A stretch of 64,000 nt of DNA from Rattus norvegicus (GCF_036323735.1 NC_086040.1:2918321-2982320); one strand, 5' to 3'; positions 1 to 12,950 are shown, counted from the stretch's first letter. The notes: a model not told the origin generated them from the sequence alone. Numbers and translations: made by a program.

Positions 1-307
1 CAAAAACTAACATAAAACTCTAAAAGAACACATACAGTAAAACACTTTACCATGACATTGCCCCTTGCCCCTTTTTTAATAAGATTTACTCAGGCTAACC
101 CAAATCACCTAGGCCATTTCTGACCCATTGTACCCCAATACTTTACTCCTTCTTTGCCAGCCTGCTTTCCCAGATGACCTGTCAGAATACCTCTTTCCTG
201 ATATTTGTGACACCTCCATTTGTCAATGCCCACTTCAACATGGCACGAAGACCTAGGGGTAAGCCTGCGGAGTTAAAAACACACATATTTGGGTCATTCA
301 TATTATA
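1..307. other. Unassigned AT-rich sequence
   Basis: No ORF, SINE, LINE or LTR signature was recognised here. It is ordinary intergenic DNA upstream of an ID insertion. Confidence 0.5.
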
Positions 308-322
308 AGAATGCTAATTCAG

Positions 323-422
323 GGGGTTGGGGATTTAGCTCAGTGGTAGAGCTCTGGCCTAGGAAGCGCAAGGTCCTGGGTTCCATCCCCAGCTCCGAAA
401 AAAAGAACCAAAAAAAAAAAAA
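323..422 (+). mobile_element. ID SINE (tRNA-derived) with target-site duplication
   Basis: The body reads as the rodent ID consensus (GGTTGGGGATTTAGCTCAGT, then the conserved CCCCAGCTCCG end) followed by an A-rich tail. The 15 bp direct repeat agaatgctaattcag occurs immediately before (308-322) and after (423-437), which is the target-site duplication of an L1-driven insertion. The tRNA-like A-box and B-box regions are recognisable. The long A tail and clear duplication indicate a fairly young copy. Confidence 0.95.
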
Positions 423-437
423 AGAATGCTAATTCAG

Positions 438-780
438 TAGCTTTATTCATGGAATATATACTCCAAGTTCACCTTGTGGAAAATTCCAGGAAGCACAGGC
501 TTAAGGCTTCAGTAAGGAAAGAACAAATACATGGACCAAATTTATTGAGGAGAAATCCAGGAAGACAGCCTAATTCCCAGAAAAAAAACAAACTGATATC
601 TAAAGAAAGGAAGGAATGGACCAATGCCCAGGTGTACTACTTGTGCCCAGCTTTCCTTTGTTAGGAAAAAAGCTTCCAAATGCAACAGCAGGACTCAGAA
701 AAGCTGAAACACTGCAAGACACCAAGAGGGAATGTCAAGGGAGTCAAACATTGTAGGAGATGCAGTGGTGTCCAGCAACA
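438..780. other. Unassigned sequence
   Basis: A 71-codon open frame (449-664) shows no recognisable domain and reads like chance. Nothing else was recognised before the duplicon begins. Confidence 0.45.
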
Positions 781-1204
781 GACTTGTCAATAAGGCAGAA
801 CCCTCAGACAACAGTATTTAAGGGAACCCCTCAGGCACTTAAGAACACATGAAAATTGATGTTTCACTAGAACTGAGCCTTATTTCATTCCCTATTTATC
901 CTTCTTTTTCTTAGCTATATTATGAATACAGGATAATGGTCCAACTCACAGCCAATTTGGGCATGGATCTTGGAATTTGGGAATGTAGATATTAGAGAAG
1001 TGATGGTTGATATCACAACAGATCAGGAAACAACAGTGCGTGTTGAATTTTTCGTCACTGATTTCTAGTTTAAAGTTCTGTTGTTATGGGATATGCTGAA
1101 AATGTGGGACTTAAACTTTGGTTTTCAATTCAAATATAAGTTGTTTAAGATAAAAAAGACAATGAATCAGTGAAATACATCTAGGACAGAAGTAAACATG
1201 GAAT

Positions 1205-1300
1205 CTGTTGGTTGAGGCTGCTCATTTATAATCTCAGCATGAGTTCTGAGTGAGTTCAAGGCTGCCTTGCCTGGCAACATAGCAAATTCCAACCCAGAAA
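1205..1300 (+). repeat. Degenerate B1-like SINE in copy A
   Basis: Contains a decayed B1 core (ctcatttataatctcagca, then gagttcaaggctgccttg). The same element sits at the matching place in copy B (27229-27312), so it was present before the duplication. Confidence 0.5.
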
Positions 1301-1869
1301 TTACTAAAATCTAACACTGTAACCAATGGAAAATAGAAAAAAGACACCAGCTACAAACAAAATGACAACTATTTTCTTGAGTGACAATATTAAGTTCCAT
1401 TATTTAGTGTGGTTCTAAAATTTTGCCCAAATGTACTACCTGAAGAAACGTCAAGAAGCACTATACGTTATTATAGCTGGTGCCAAAAAATTGTTGAATT
1501 TTCCTAATACGATGGGCCTTTTTATAACCATTGTAACTTTGTTTTCTTGCAAGCACATGCCATAGTAGTAAACAGGTCACTGGCTTCACATATAATTTCT
1601 ACTGACAGTGAAAGTTAAAAGCAATACCAGGAACTAGTATACCTTTACATACTTGTAGTTTCTACCCATTCTTGCTGTTTTGATCAATATACAAGCTTTT
1701 TTACAAAAATAAGGCAAAAATGTAGAAACCAATCTATAACCTAGAAATTTAATTAAGCTTTACCTAGCATCCAAAGTCAAAATAGAAAGTAAAGCATTAA
1801 CTTCTTCATGGTTCTTTACATATTATTTCTGTAATTCTCATATTCTCAAAATACACAAACTTCAAGTCA

Positions 1870-2720
1870 GTGTCTTCATTTATTCACAGTCCAGCATTGA
1901 TTCAGGAGAGTCAAACCTGTCCCTTTAATATCAACTTCATTGAAGTCAGCCTGCAATTCCTGAACCAGCCTACTGTACATAGTTTTAGCTTTTCAGAACC
2001 ATTCCAGAGGGGAGAGCACTACTTTCTATGCTTCCCTCCTTGGTTCCACACTCCTTTCTTCTTGACACCTAAAGCAGGTGGCCCGGAATGTTGCCTGCCT
2101 CAAGGCTCCGTTCTTATTCTGTCCCTGACTTGACAATATACCCTTTCTCTTGCCTGAAGGTCCTAGCTGGCTGTCCCCCTTTACTCATGACTTCTTTCCT
2201 CCTTTTCCTCTTCTTGGCAGCCTCCGCTTGGTCATCTTCCTTCATCTGCTTGTTGTTGGTGCTTGACACATCCAGCTGAGGTTTATTATGGTTCATGACT
2301 CGAAATAGCTCCAACTGTTTCTTTTTCTAGCCTGCAAATTCCCCAAAATGAGCCTGAAACTTCCTTTTCTCACCTAAGTCCCCGGGTAGTTTTTTCTTGG
2401 GGCATCACTCCTAGAAGGGGCTCTCCCAGAAGCACTGCAGACCGTGGACAATTGCATGTTGCAGACTAGATCCTCCTTACTCTGGTGTCTTACAGGGTGA
2501 AGGCCAGCTGAGCTGGGCATCTGCATCATATATATGTGGGCCAGGTTCCACAGATGGTTCAGCTAGTTATTGGCCATGTGTTCTTTCTTGGCCTGAATCC
2601 TCTTGGTGAACTGGTCTTTCATGGGGTTGGTGTTCCTAGGCATCTTGATCAGCCACCCTGAGTGTCATTCTGGGCAGACTTGTAGCCACAAGTCTGTCAC
2701 CACTGGCCATTCACTGACCA
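1870..2720 (-). pseudogene. Decayed gene of unknown family, copy A
   Basis: Read on the minus strand, this shares a protein-like block with copies B and C. An open frame of 66 codons (2114-2314) contains KPQLDVSSTNNKQM followed by a Lys/Arg/Glu-rich tail, a stop and UTR-like sequence. The upstream part is interrupted by stops and frameshifts. The long region of similarity without visible splice sites fits a retrocopy or a multi-exon remnant; I cannot tell which. The composition (charged, helical) resembles testis-expressed multicopy rodent families such as Speer, Spetex or takusan, but I could not confirm any of these. The copies preserve the same block, so the ancestor was probably coding. 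Confidence 0.45.
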
Positions 2721-3755
2721 TATACTCCAACTTGCATACATTTAAATGTGTATGAAAAAATATTGGCCCCTCGATACAGTAAAAACTGTGGGAATTGGAT
2801 TGTATATCATATGAATGGACCATGGGTTTATACAATTCAGGAAGAAAAATCTCCCTCACCAAAGTATTTAGATCTTTGGGTTTGAACAAAGATACTCCAC
2901 CCATATCAAGACCTTACTGGGTGGTAATGAAATAGTAAGAACTGAGATCAGCTTAAAGATAGCTTTATTGCTCTGTCAGGGATTCACTGTACTTCTAGAA
3001 CTGTTTGTCCTCAGATTCCTCTTTGACACCAGGTATATTTTTTCCTGCCACTATGTGCTAATATATGCCAGTTTACTTGTGATTTCTACCAGGAGGTATC
3101 ATTCCAACACTACCCAACCCCTGTTGAGGAAGAGAGAATGAAGCATTTGAAGAACCTGAAAATTTCAACAAGATGCAAAAGGAAAGAGAGAATAATAACA
3201 TATTACCCCTGAAAGAACATAAATGACAAATATTCACAATGCATGTTTTTTGTGACTGTCCTGTGATGTATGTTAAGCCCATATTTCTTCACATCACAGT
3301 AGGCTATATCTCCATGGTATTTAGTGTTCAAGATATTTTTTCTGATTGCATCTTAAATACAGAATGTGAAGTTCAGATAGGAATGTGATGGGGGCACACA
3401 GGCTATTTTGATTCCCTATAAAAGTAAATCATAGTGTCTGGCCTGAATCACAGACTGGAAATATGAGTAGTAGTGTATGACTGTTGTTTTGTGCTTTAAG
3501 AAGATTGTACATGTGTGGACTTGTAGGAATTTCTAGGTGCTGTTTTTATGACCAATCGTTGTAATTGACCTGGATGTCCTTTGGGTTCAATAGGTTATGT
3601 GAGCAGCAGGATATGCCCATGCCTTCATACTGCCTCACAGTATGTGACTGTATTGGCCACAGGGTATCATTGTTTTTCTATGATTTTGATCACTGTACCT
3701 TGAGATAATGCCACATCACTGCATTAATTTGGTATTCTAATTCTATTTGTGTGCA

Positions 3756-3757
<2 letters not shown>

Positions 3758-3786
<29 letters not shown>
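3758..3786. repeat. (TG)n microsatellite
   Basis: About 14 TG units. It lies at the position equivalent to the longer TG tract at 31199-31300 in copy B, so it is an ancestral tract that expanded differently in the two copies. Confidence 0.95.
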
Positions 3787-3790
<4 letters not shown>

Positions 3791-4359
3791 TAAAATCTGG
3801 GGATTCTATGTCCTTGATTTGGCCTTAGAATTAGCCTGTTTCTATGTCCATGGTATGAAAGTGATGAGACTGAAAGCCTCAGTTTGAGGACTAAAATATT
3901 TCACCTTGTCTCACATTTGATGCACAATGGTATCTCCTGGTGTGTGTTATACATTCTTTCCCCTTAAAATACTGATAATTTTCCTTGTGGTTTTCTTGTA
4001 GCAATAGATTCTGTGATTGATAATTCTTACCTAATAACGAAAGAATAGTGTTCACAAGTTTAGGTTAGAGCCTGGACTGTGGCACAGGGTCCTGGAATGT
4101 ACTTGGCAAGCTATTCTTTTCCTTCAAACCCCTTTACAGAACTCCAGCTGATCTGCTCCCTCCTATTGTTCCTGTCTCTGCTGTCACCATGTCCATAATA
4201 ATAAGCTTAATAAGTACCAAAAGGACCCAGTACTCAGGGGCAAGTGTATGGTATGTCCTAGCCTGGTGTAGTAGAGGATTCAGCCTGAATTCATATAATC
4301 CTTGAATCCTTATTTAAGGACTGAAGTAAATTATAGGTAGATGTATAAATTAAATCTAT

Positions 4360-4475
4360 GACTTTTATATAATTAATTTTTGAATTCTATGTAATTCTCA
4401 ATATATATTAAATTTAAGACGTTTATATAATTATTTATAGTATTCTAAGTAAGTCTCAATTTTTCACCTTGGGAA
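4360..4475. repeat. Two-copy ~58 bp AT-rich tandem repeat
   Basis: The motif tttatataatta recurs with a spacing of 58 bases (units from about 4360 and 4418). Each unit is followed by a similar attct...gtaa.tctcaat segment. Confidence 0.6.
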
Positions 4476-5779
4476 GAAAGGTGGCAAGAAAGTCAATCAC
4501 TTAACTGAGGATGGAGGAAAAGCTCTTGTTAGGAGCAAATCTTCAACAAAGAAAATGAAAAGTTCAGGAACTGAACAAAGACCAAGTTCGGCTAGCTGGA
4601 CTGTCAGCATCCCAGTGTAAACTTTAGACATGCACAACTAAAAATGTTCTTCATGTTAGCACCTCCTAACTGACAGTTCTGATGATGTCTCTGGTATGTT
4701 ATTGGACCCATCCCCATCTCCTTTTGTGTTTATTGTTGTGCATGAAACACATTTTATATTCAGATTGGGTCAGTTGTTAAGTTGTGGTTTTTCCACCATC
4801 AAAATACTGGTAACTCTCCTGAGATATCAGCTTAGAGTGTCCCAAGTATACTGTTGTTACAGTAATGTGCATTTTGAGTACTTTGCTGTATACTTTCCTG
4901 GAGACCAGCATACAGAAATCATGCATGTAACTCATTTCATCTACAATAAGTGTGGGTACCATACAATTAATGTGCTTTACATCAAGTGGCCCAATGTTAG
5001 TTACATAGTTTAAGTGTGCATTCTCAGTCAATGTTTTTGAAAACTGAACTTGAGCAGTTCTGTAGATGTTTTCAACTTCAACAGAATAATAGTTATTTAT
5101 TACATTAAGTGTGTTGTGATGTTTAAATCTATGGTTTGCTTTTCAGATCTTAACTGACAAAGGCTGATTTTACACCCATTTACTTCATCTCACTAGATCT
5201 TAGTAAAAGAACAACAAAAAACATACAAACAAACAAACAAAAAGCTACAGCCAATACAGAAAAGAGCAGGCAGAAAAACACAAATAGCCTCACATACAAC
5301 TTTTTTTTTGGCCACAACCACTTATCACTACACAGAATCAATGACACCAGTGGTTTTCTTGCCAGAATGTGAGAGTCATCCTTGTTTTTTCTGTCTTTAT
5401 TAAGCACTCTAGTCAATTCATTCCTCATAGTGTTTGTTGATGTGACTTCCCCATAGCAATCTTCTCTATTTGAAAAGAAAGGTAAAGGACTCCCTTAAAA
5501 GGAATGCTAGACCCCCTTTGTTTCCTCCTCATGCTCTCAATGTTCAGGTCTTGGTGCTGTGAACTCAACATAGTTCTCAGATGCCCTAAACATGAAGTGC
5601 TGTGTAGTCCCAGAACGCTCAAGCACTGGCAAGCTGCAGGACTGCGTCACAGAGTCCATCTTCCTACTCTCCATTCATTATCAGAGCACAGTGAAGCTGC
5701 TGCTCTTTCCACAGAGAAGTACCAGTCTAAGTGTGGGTAAAAAAGTGTCAAAATTAAATGAAAAGAGATAAATCACAGT
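4476..5779. other. Unassigned intergenic sequence
   Basis: Overlapping frames on both strands (for example 4696-5013 plus, 5504-5740 plus) look like chance. An ACAA-rich tract occurs near 5219-5241. No transposon signature was recognised. Confidence 0.4.
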
Positions 5780-5799
5780 GTCTGTCTGTCTGTCTGTCA

Positions 5800-5871
<72 letters not shown>

Positions 5872-5872
5872 T
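5780..5872. repeat. Compound (TCTG)n(TC)n(TG)n microsatellite
   Basis: Runs of TCTG, then uninterrupted TC, then TG, about 93 bases in total. Confidence 0.97.
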
Positions 5873-6424
5873 ATGCAGAAATTTGTCTTCCTCAGTAGCA
5901 TGAGAGAATTAGACTTCTAGAGATAAATTACCTTTGCACCCTAGAATGGCAGATGCAGTTTATGAACATCATAATTTAATTCTCAATCTATGAGGTAGTG
6001 ATCTTTAAATTCTTACTTCTTTTCTCAAGGTGTTACTTCCTCCTTACTAAAAAGCTCCCATTCTAGCTGAGGACTGAAACAGGGGCCTTTCAATGATCTT
6101 CCACGAATTTCCAACTTCAGAGATGGACAGAAACTTCCCAAGATTGTTCAACAAAGAAGGGATCTTAGAATAGATAAGTTTTGTGAATAGTGATTAAACA
6201 AGGTACATTTTCTGATTCTTCTACCATTTTCTGATGTCCCTTTAGCTGGCAATGCTTCTCTTTCTGTACTGAGACCTGTTAATTAAAGTGTCTCTCACGT
6301 TCACTTTTCACTTTCAGATACTCCTGTTCTCCCATTCTTTAAGCAAAACAAAACTGTCTTTTTTACTTGTCTCAAGATTATTTATATAAGGAGCACAGTA
6401 AACTGCTCATTTGCAAATGGTGTG

Positions 6425-6925
6425 TATGTAGTTGTGTCGCTGAAGTCCATCAGTATTCACATTGGCAGGAGCCTTTTCTACCAGGCCTTCAGAGGGGTAT
6501 AGGCTCCTTTGTGAACTTTGGCAGGAGCTGAAGCCTGTTCGTTAGCTGGAGCTGTGGCCCCTCCCTTGGTCTAAACCTTTGGCTTTGTCTGTCATAACCT
6601 ATGACACTTGGCCATATAACTTCGAGTCCTCTTCCCAAATTTCGGGTGAGCAATGAAAGTCACAAAGCAAAGGTTCTGGCTAGGTCATTTTGGCACCTTG
6701 GGCTTGATGGCCTCAGGCTTCACCAAATCCTTGATGGCCTCTACTCATGCACTCACTATCTTTGTTTTGTTGGGCTTCCTGTCAATGTATATGTTCCTCA
6801 GAATCTTTGGGTCAGCTCCCCTAAATGATTCATATCTTTGTTACTGGTGTTTCTGGATGCTATTTCTGTGCTATTTGAGGGACAGGTTATATGTAGTGTG
6901 GTTCTTAGAGTTGGCTTTTTCTGTA
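6425..6925 (-). pseudogene. Rpl29-ps: Processed pseudogene of ribosomal protein L29
   Basis: Minus-strand translation gives RPL29-like segments in the correct order: SKNHTT near 6905, QRYES and DPKILRN near 6800-6830, VEAIKDLVKPEAIKPKVPK near 6690-6750, then FIAHPKFGKRTRSYMAK near 6595-6655, then an Ala/Pro/Lys-rich tail. There are no introns, several in-frame stops and the initiator Met is lost, so this is a dead retrocopy. RPL29 is a small basic protein of the 60S subunit with a very large pseudogene family in rodents. The identification rests on order and identity of motifs, so it is fairly secure. Confidence 0.85.
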
Positions 6926-7220
6926 CAGTAAGTTGAGGCTCCCACAACACCTAGGATAAGAAAGGGAGGAACAAAACTGAGGTTTTTCCCAGACTGCACT
7001 GTTGCTCAGACACCAGTGGATCTGTGAATTTGTAATCCCTTAAGTGGGCATGTGAGGCATTATAAAAACAAACAAGAAGCCAAAACTTTAACTAGAAATA
7101 CTGCAAAAGGAAAAGCCTCTGTAAAAACCCTCTCTGGCTGTCAATTTCCCTACAAATGATTAATTGCAACTACTATTTTGCAGTATCTCTTTCTATTATA
7201 GCTGTCTCCTTTTCCTGTTA

Positions 7221-10200
7221 TCTTCTTTTCTTTATTAACTTGAGTATTTCTTATTTACATTTCGATTGTTATTCCCTTTCCCAGTTTCCAGGCCAACATC
7301 CCCCTCACCCCCACTGCTTCCCTTCTACATGGTTGTTCTCCTCCCCATCCTCCCTCCATTACCGCCCTCCCACCAATAATCACATTCACTGGAGGTTCAG
7401 TCTTAGCAGGACCGACGGCTAAGGGGACTTCCACTGGTGATCTTACTAGGATATTCTTTGCTACCTATGGGGTTGAAGTCCAAGGTCAGTCAATGTATAG
7501 TCTTTGTGTAGTGGCTTAACCCCTAGAAGCTCTGATTGCTTGACATTGTTGTTCATATGGGGTCTCAAACCCCTTCAAGCTCTTCAACTTTTCTCTGATT
7601 CCTTCAACAGGGTTCCCATTCCCAGTTCAGTGGTTTGCTGCGGGCATTCACCTACATATTTCCTGTATTCTGGCTGTGTCTCTCAGTAGAGATATACATC
7701 CAGTTCCTGACAGTCTGCACGTCTTTGCTTCATCCATCTTGTCGAACTGGGTGGCGGTATATGTATGAGCCACATGTGGGACAGGCTCTGAATGGGTGTT
7801 ACTTCTTCTTCTGTTTTAATCTTTGCTCCCTATTCCGTGTCAAGGGTATTCTTGTTCCCCTTTTAAAGGAGTGAAGCATTTACACTTTGATCCTCTGTCT
7901 TGAGTTTCATGTATTTTGTGAATCTAGGGTATTTCAAGAATTTGGGCTAATAGCCACTCATCAATGAGTGCATACCATGTGTGGATTTCTGTGACTGGGT
8001 TACCTCACAAAGTATGATATTTTCTAGTTCCCTCCATTTGTCTATGAATTTCATAAAGGAATTGTTTTTGAGAGCTGAGTAATATTCCATTGTGTAGACA
8101 TACCACATTTTCTGTATCCATTCCTCTGTTGAAGGGCATCTGGGTTCTTTCCAGCTCCTGGCTATTATAAATAAGGCTGCATTGAACATAGTGGAGCACG
8201 TGTCTTTTTTATATGTTGGGGCATCTTTTGGGTATAAGCCCACGAGAGATATAGCTGGGTCCTCAGGTAGTTCAATGTCCAATTTTCTGAGAAACCTCCA
8301 GACTGATTTCCAGAATTGTTGTACCAGTCTGCAATCCAACAAACAATGGAGGATTGTTCCTCTTTCTTCTCATCCTTGCCAGCATTTGCTGTTAACTGAG
8401 TTTTTGATCTTAGCCATTCTCACTGGTGTGAGGTGAAATCTCTGTGTTGTTTTGATTTGCATTTCCCTTATGACTAAAGATGTTGAACATTTCTTTGGGT
8501 GTTTGTCAGCCATTTGGCATTCCTCAGTTGTGAATTATTTGTTTAGCTCTGAACACCATTCTTTAATAGGGTTATTTGTCTCCCTACGGGCTAACTTCTT
8601 GAGTTCTTTTTACATTTTGGATATAAGTCCTCTATCTGTTGTAGGATTGGTAAAGATCTTTTCCCAGTCTGTTGGTTGCCATTTTGTCCAAACCACAGTG
8701 TCCTTTGCCTTACAGAGGCTTTTCAATTTTATGAGATACCATTTTTCGATTCTTGATCTTAAAGCATAAGCCATTGGTGTTTTGATCACGAAATTTTCTC
8801 CCGTGCCCATGTTTCATGATGCTTCCCCACTTTTTCTACTATTAGTTTGACAGTATCTATTTTGATGTGGAGGTCCTTGATCCAGTTGGACTTAAGCTTT
8901 TTACATGGTGACAAGCATTCTTCTACATGCTGTCCTCCAGTTGAACCAGCACCATTTGCTGAAAATGCCATCTTTTTTCCATTGGATGGTTTTGGCTCCT
9001 TTGTCAAAAATCAAGTGACCACAGGTGTGTGGGTTCATTTTTGGGTCTTCAGTTCTACTGCATTTGTCTATCTGTCTGTCTCTGTTCCAATACCATGCAC
9101 TATTTATCACTATTGCTCTGTAATACTGCTTGAGTTCAGGGATAGTGATTCCCCCTGAAGTCCTTTTATTGTTGAGGTTAGTGTTAGCTATCCTGGGTTT
9201 TTGTTATTCCAGATGAAATTGCAAATTGTTCTGTCTAACTCTTTGAAGAATTGGATTGGTATTTTGATGGGGATTGCATTGAATCTGTAGATCACTTTTG
9301 GCAAAATGACTATTTTTACTATATTAATCCTGCCAATCCATGAGCATGGGAGATCTTTCCATCTTCTGAGGTCTTCTTCAATTTCCTTCTTCAGAGGATT
9401 GAAGTTCTTATTGTACAGATATTTTACTTGCTTGATAAAATCACACCAAGGTACTTTATATTATTTGGGACTATTATGAAGGGTGTCGTTTCACTAATTT
9501 CTTTCTTGGCTTCTTTCTCTTTTATGTAGTCGAAGGCTACTGATTTATTTGAGTTAATTTTATACCCTGCCACTTTGCTGAAGTTGTTTATCAGTTTTAG
9601 TAGTTCTCTGTTTGAACTTTTGGCATCACTTAAATACAGTATAATATCATCTTCAAATAGTGATATTTGTCTACTTTTCCAATCTGTATCCCCTTGATCT
9701 CTGATTGCTCTGGCTAGAATTTCAAGAATTATACTGAATAAGTAGGGAGAGAGAGTGGGCAGTGTTGTCTACTCCCTGATTTTAGTGGAATTGCTTCAAG
9801 TTTCTCTCCATTTGTTTTAATGTTAGTGACTGGTTTGCTGTATATGGCTTTTACTTTGCTTTGGTATGGGCCTTGAATTCCTATTCTTTCCAGGACTTTT
9901 ACCATGAAGGGCTGTTGAATTTTCTTAAGTGCTTTCTCAGGATCTAATGAAATGTTCATGTGGTTTTGTTCTTTCAGTTTGTTTATATAATGGATAATGT
10001 TGATAGTTTTCTGCTTATTAAACCATCCCTGCATAACTGGGATGAAGCCCACTTGATAATGATGGATGATTTTTTTGATGTGCTCTTGGATTCGTTTTGC
10101 CATAATTTTATTGAGTATTTTTGTGTCAGTATTCATAAGGGAAATTGGTCTGAGGTTCTCTTTCTTTGTTGGGTCTTTGTGTGGTTTAGCTGTAAGAGTA

Positions 10201-11164
10201 GTTGTGGCTTCATAGAAGGAATTCCATAGAGCTCCATCTGTTTAATTTTGTGGAATAGTTTGGATAGTATTGGTATGAGGTCTTCTATGTAGGTCTGATA
10301 GAATTCTGCTCTATACCCATCTGGATCTGGGCTCTTTTTGTTTTGGAGACCTTTAATGACTGCTTCTATTTCCTTAGGAGTTATGGGGTTGTTTAACTGG
10401 TTTATCTGTTCCTGATTTAACTTCGGTACCTGGTATCTGTCTAGGAAATTGTCCATTTCCTGAAGATTTTCAAATTTTGTTGAATATAGGCTTTTATAGT
10501 AAGATCTGATGATTTTTTGAATTTCCTCTGAATCTGTAGTTATGTCTCCCTTTTCATTTCTGATTTTGTTAATTTGGACACACTCTCTGTGTCCTCTCGT
10601 TAGTCTGGCTAAGGGTTTATCTATCTTGTTGATTTTCTCAAAGAACCAACTTTTGGTTCTGTTGATATTTTCTATGGTCCTCTTTGTTTCTACTTGGTTG
10701 ATATCAGCTCTGAGTTTGATTATTTCCTGCCTTCTACTCCTCCTGTGTGTATTTGCTCCTTTTGTTCTAGAGCTTTTTGCTGTGTTGTCAAGTGGGAGAC
10801 ATATGCTCTGTCCTGTTTCTTTCTGCAGTCACTCAGAGCCATGAGTTTTCCTCTTAGCACAGCTTTCACTGTGTCCCATAAGTTTTGGTATGTTGTGCCC
10901 TCATTTCCATTAAATTCTAAGAAGTCTAATTTCTTTCTTTATGTGTTCCTTGACCAGGTTATCATTGAGTTTAGCAGTATTCAACTTCAATGTATATGTG
11001 GGCATTCTTCCCTTACTGTCATTGAAGACCAGCCTTAGCAGTGGTGTTCTGATAGGATGCATGGGATTATTTCTACCTTTCTGTATCTGTTGAGACCTGT
11101 TTTTGTACCACTTTTATGGTCAATTTTGGAGAAAGTACCATGAGTTGCTGAGAAGAAAGAATAT
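7221..11164 (-). mobile_element. 5'-truncated L1 (LINE-1), 3.9 kb
   Basis: The left end carries the L1 3' terminus in reverse (attaacttgagtatttctta-like, then the pyrimidine-rich tract that is G-rich on the sense strand). The rest aligns by eye with the full-length L1 at 40871-47897 down to the ORF2 endonuclease region. ORF2 is broken into short frames (for example 7947-8342, 9729-10136, 10133-10456). The flanking direct repeat ccttttcctgtta occurs at 7208-7220 and 11165-11177 and defines the insertion limits. The element is dead: truncated before ORF1 and full of frameshifts and stops. Confidence 0.93.
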
Positions 11165-11177
11165 CCTTTTCCTGTTA

Positions 11178-12059
11178 ACTTTTTATATCATGAGTTCCTC
11201 GTGTTTCACCTTTAATGCTGCTTATTTGTTAAAACTTCTCAAGACAAGAAAATCTGAGCTTAGTTCTTTACTTAGATTGCATGTATTCTGCCTGATAGAA
11301 ATTGCTTCTACCACTACACTCCTTTAATTTTGCCTCCTGGAAGTCAGCTTTTCTTCCCAGCACAAAGTTCTTCATATCTCAAAGCCATCTTCCTCGGTAA
11401 TGAAAATGATCTTTCAAGTCTTTCAGTTCTTTATTCATTTGTAGTCTGAAACCTTTTCCCCCCCTAAGTGATGTGTTTGATGACATGTGCGTATGATTCA
11501 AAATACTTCGATTATGAATGCTGCCTCCAGTATTTAGACTTTTCAGTCTTCCCCTTATTAAATTCCTATGATGACTAATTCTGCTTGCTTTTATAATTTT
11601 CTTATGCTAATTTTTACTCATCCCCCACCCCCCTTTTTGGAAAGAAACAAAACTCATTTATTATCTGTCTATATGTATTTCTTTGACAATTTTTGCTTCA
11701 TAAAATACATTAAGTATATTACTTGTGCAATTTTAATATTTTTTCAGAAAACCATCATTTTGATAGTTACATTTAATTGAATTATAAGATCTCATAGAAT
11801 TTTGCAGTGGGGATAGACACTCTTTATGATGATGCTTCAATTTCATCAGGGCCCTGATCCTACATGTAAAAGTTCAAAGGTTATATGGTGCAGAGAGATG
11901 TGCGTATCTGTTCTTGATTCCAAATTTCCTGAAAAGAGAGTCCTAAGTGAGTCAGATACGTGGCTGTTCTTGGTCCTAGAGACTGAACTCTGTTCTCAGG
12001 TATATGTAGAAAATACTCAAAGATGAAGACCTTTACAGGGTACCATCTACCAGAGGTAA
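11178..12059. other. Unassigned intergenic sequence
   Basis: AT-rich with short chance frames. No recognised element. Confidence 0.4.
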
Positions 12060-12470
12060 TGAAAAATTAAAAGGATAAAGGGAAGTAGACATGTTTAGCT
12101 TGGTTCTTTCGAGCAACTCCCTTCTTGATTGTCTGTAATCTGACAGGTCTGCTCACAGGGCAACAGCAAGCAGCACCTTGATCCACTCCAGGATACACCA
12201 GAACTCCAATAAAGTTGGGATCACAAACATGAACAGAGTGGTGGAGCTACCTACCATACATAGTCAGGTCACTCCCTTGGCTTGTGTCACCAGGAGGGAC
12301 CAGGAAGAATGTCAGAATTTCTCTTCTCTGCCACTCTCAGGGAGGTGAAGAGCAGGGAAGATGGAAGAACTATAAGTGTTGCACATCGAGCTCTATAAGC
12401 AAGCCAAACTCAGTCTCTGTCACTGTCAGTTGAGTCCTTTTTATACTCTCTCCAAAAGTCATATGCCTTC
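12060..12470 (-). mobile_element. LTR-like sequence (possible solo LTR, minus orientation)
   Basis: On the minus strand there is a TATA-type box (gagtataaaaagg, near 12440-12455), followed downstream by GC-richer sequence and a run of moderately conserved-looking text typical of rodent LTRs. I could not fix TG/CA ends or a target-site duplication, and no internal region is attached. An MT/ORR1-like or RMER-like family is possible but unproven. Confidence 0.3.
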
Positions 12471-12836
12471 CACTTGGACTTCTTCTGCACCTGTCTTGCC
12501 TAGAAAATTTTTATTTTTACGTTTGACATCATTCTAACAAGTGGCCTGAGTTCACAGAAGTGGTAAAAAACTCTAGCATACCACAGGATATTTGTAGGTG
12601 TATTTCTTTCTGTGCAGTCCCAACAAATGCAGTTCAATTACACAACATGGATCAGAGCAATACAATTTTGTTGTTAACAAAGAACCCTCAATTAGGTACC
12701 CTTTCACTTACTTACATTAACAGAATATCTTTGCACCTGTATCTGTTTCAGTTACACATTGTTTTATGTTTTTGTCCCATCAAAACATTATCTAACAGCT
12801 ATTATATTTCAAATTCCTATTTTTATTTTATTTCAG

Positions 12837-12950
12837 TGAGAAAGCAGAAACTCTGCCAGCAATATAAGCTTGAAGAAGAACTAATTGAGCAAATGAATGT
12901 AATCAATTGTCAATCAGAAAAAGAATGTGGAAATGAAAGAAAGGAAGGAT
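12837..12950 (+). other. Exon-like segment flanked by splice signals
   Basis: A 114-base open segment begins directly after a strong acceptor-like tract (ctatttttattttatttcag) and ends directly before a donor-like gtaagc. It encodes a Glu/Lys/Cys-rich, helical stretch starting RKQKLCQQYKLEEELIEQ. The length is divisible by three and the same phase fits both ends, as expected of a cassette exon. The open frame extends on both sides (12560-13120) but those flanks look intronic. No parent gene was recognised and no second exon was found nearby. It may be an orphan exon of a lost or distant gene, or coincidence. Confidence 0.3.

Larger units (their letters stand above)
780..4306. repeat. Local duplication, copy A (pairs with 26785-31845)
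   Basis: Long colinear similarity by eye to 26785-31845 in the same orientation. Anchors are the block around 845-1070 versus 26850-27090 (both contain tagatattagagaagtgat), the decayed gene block (1870-2720 versus 27880-28650), the shared phrase cagtaaaaactgtgggaatt (2778 and 29218), a TG repeat at the same relative place, and the end blocks around 4090-4300 versus 31620-31840. Copy A is about 1.5 kb shorter: it lacks the counterparts of roughly 28650-29170 and 29400-30370. Divergence is visible throughout, so the duplication is not recent. Confidence 0.85.

Noticed and set aside
323..400. tRNA gene
   Set aside because: The tRNA-like text is an ID SINE with an A tail and target-site duplication. 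The same applies at 17142 and 48587.
5425..5740. Possible gene with frames on both strands
   Set aside because: No motif, splice site or homology was recognised, and the opposing frames overlap as chance frames do.
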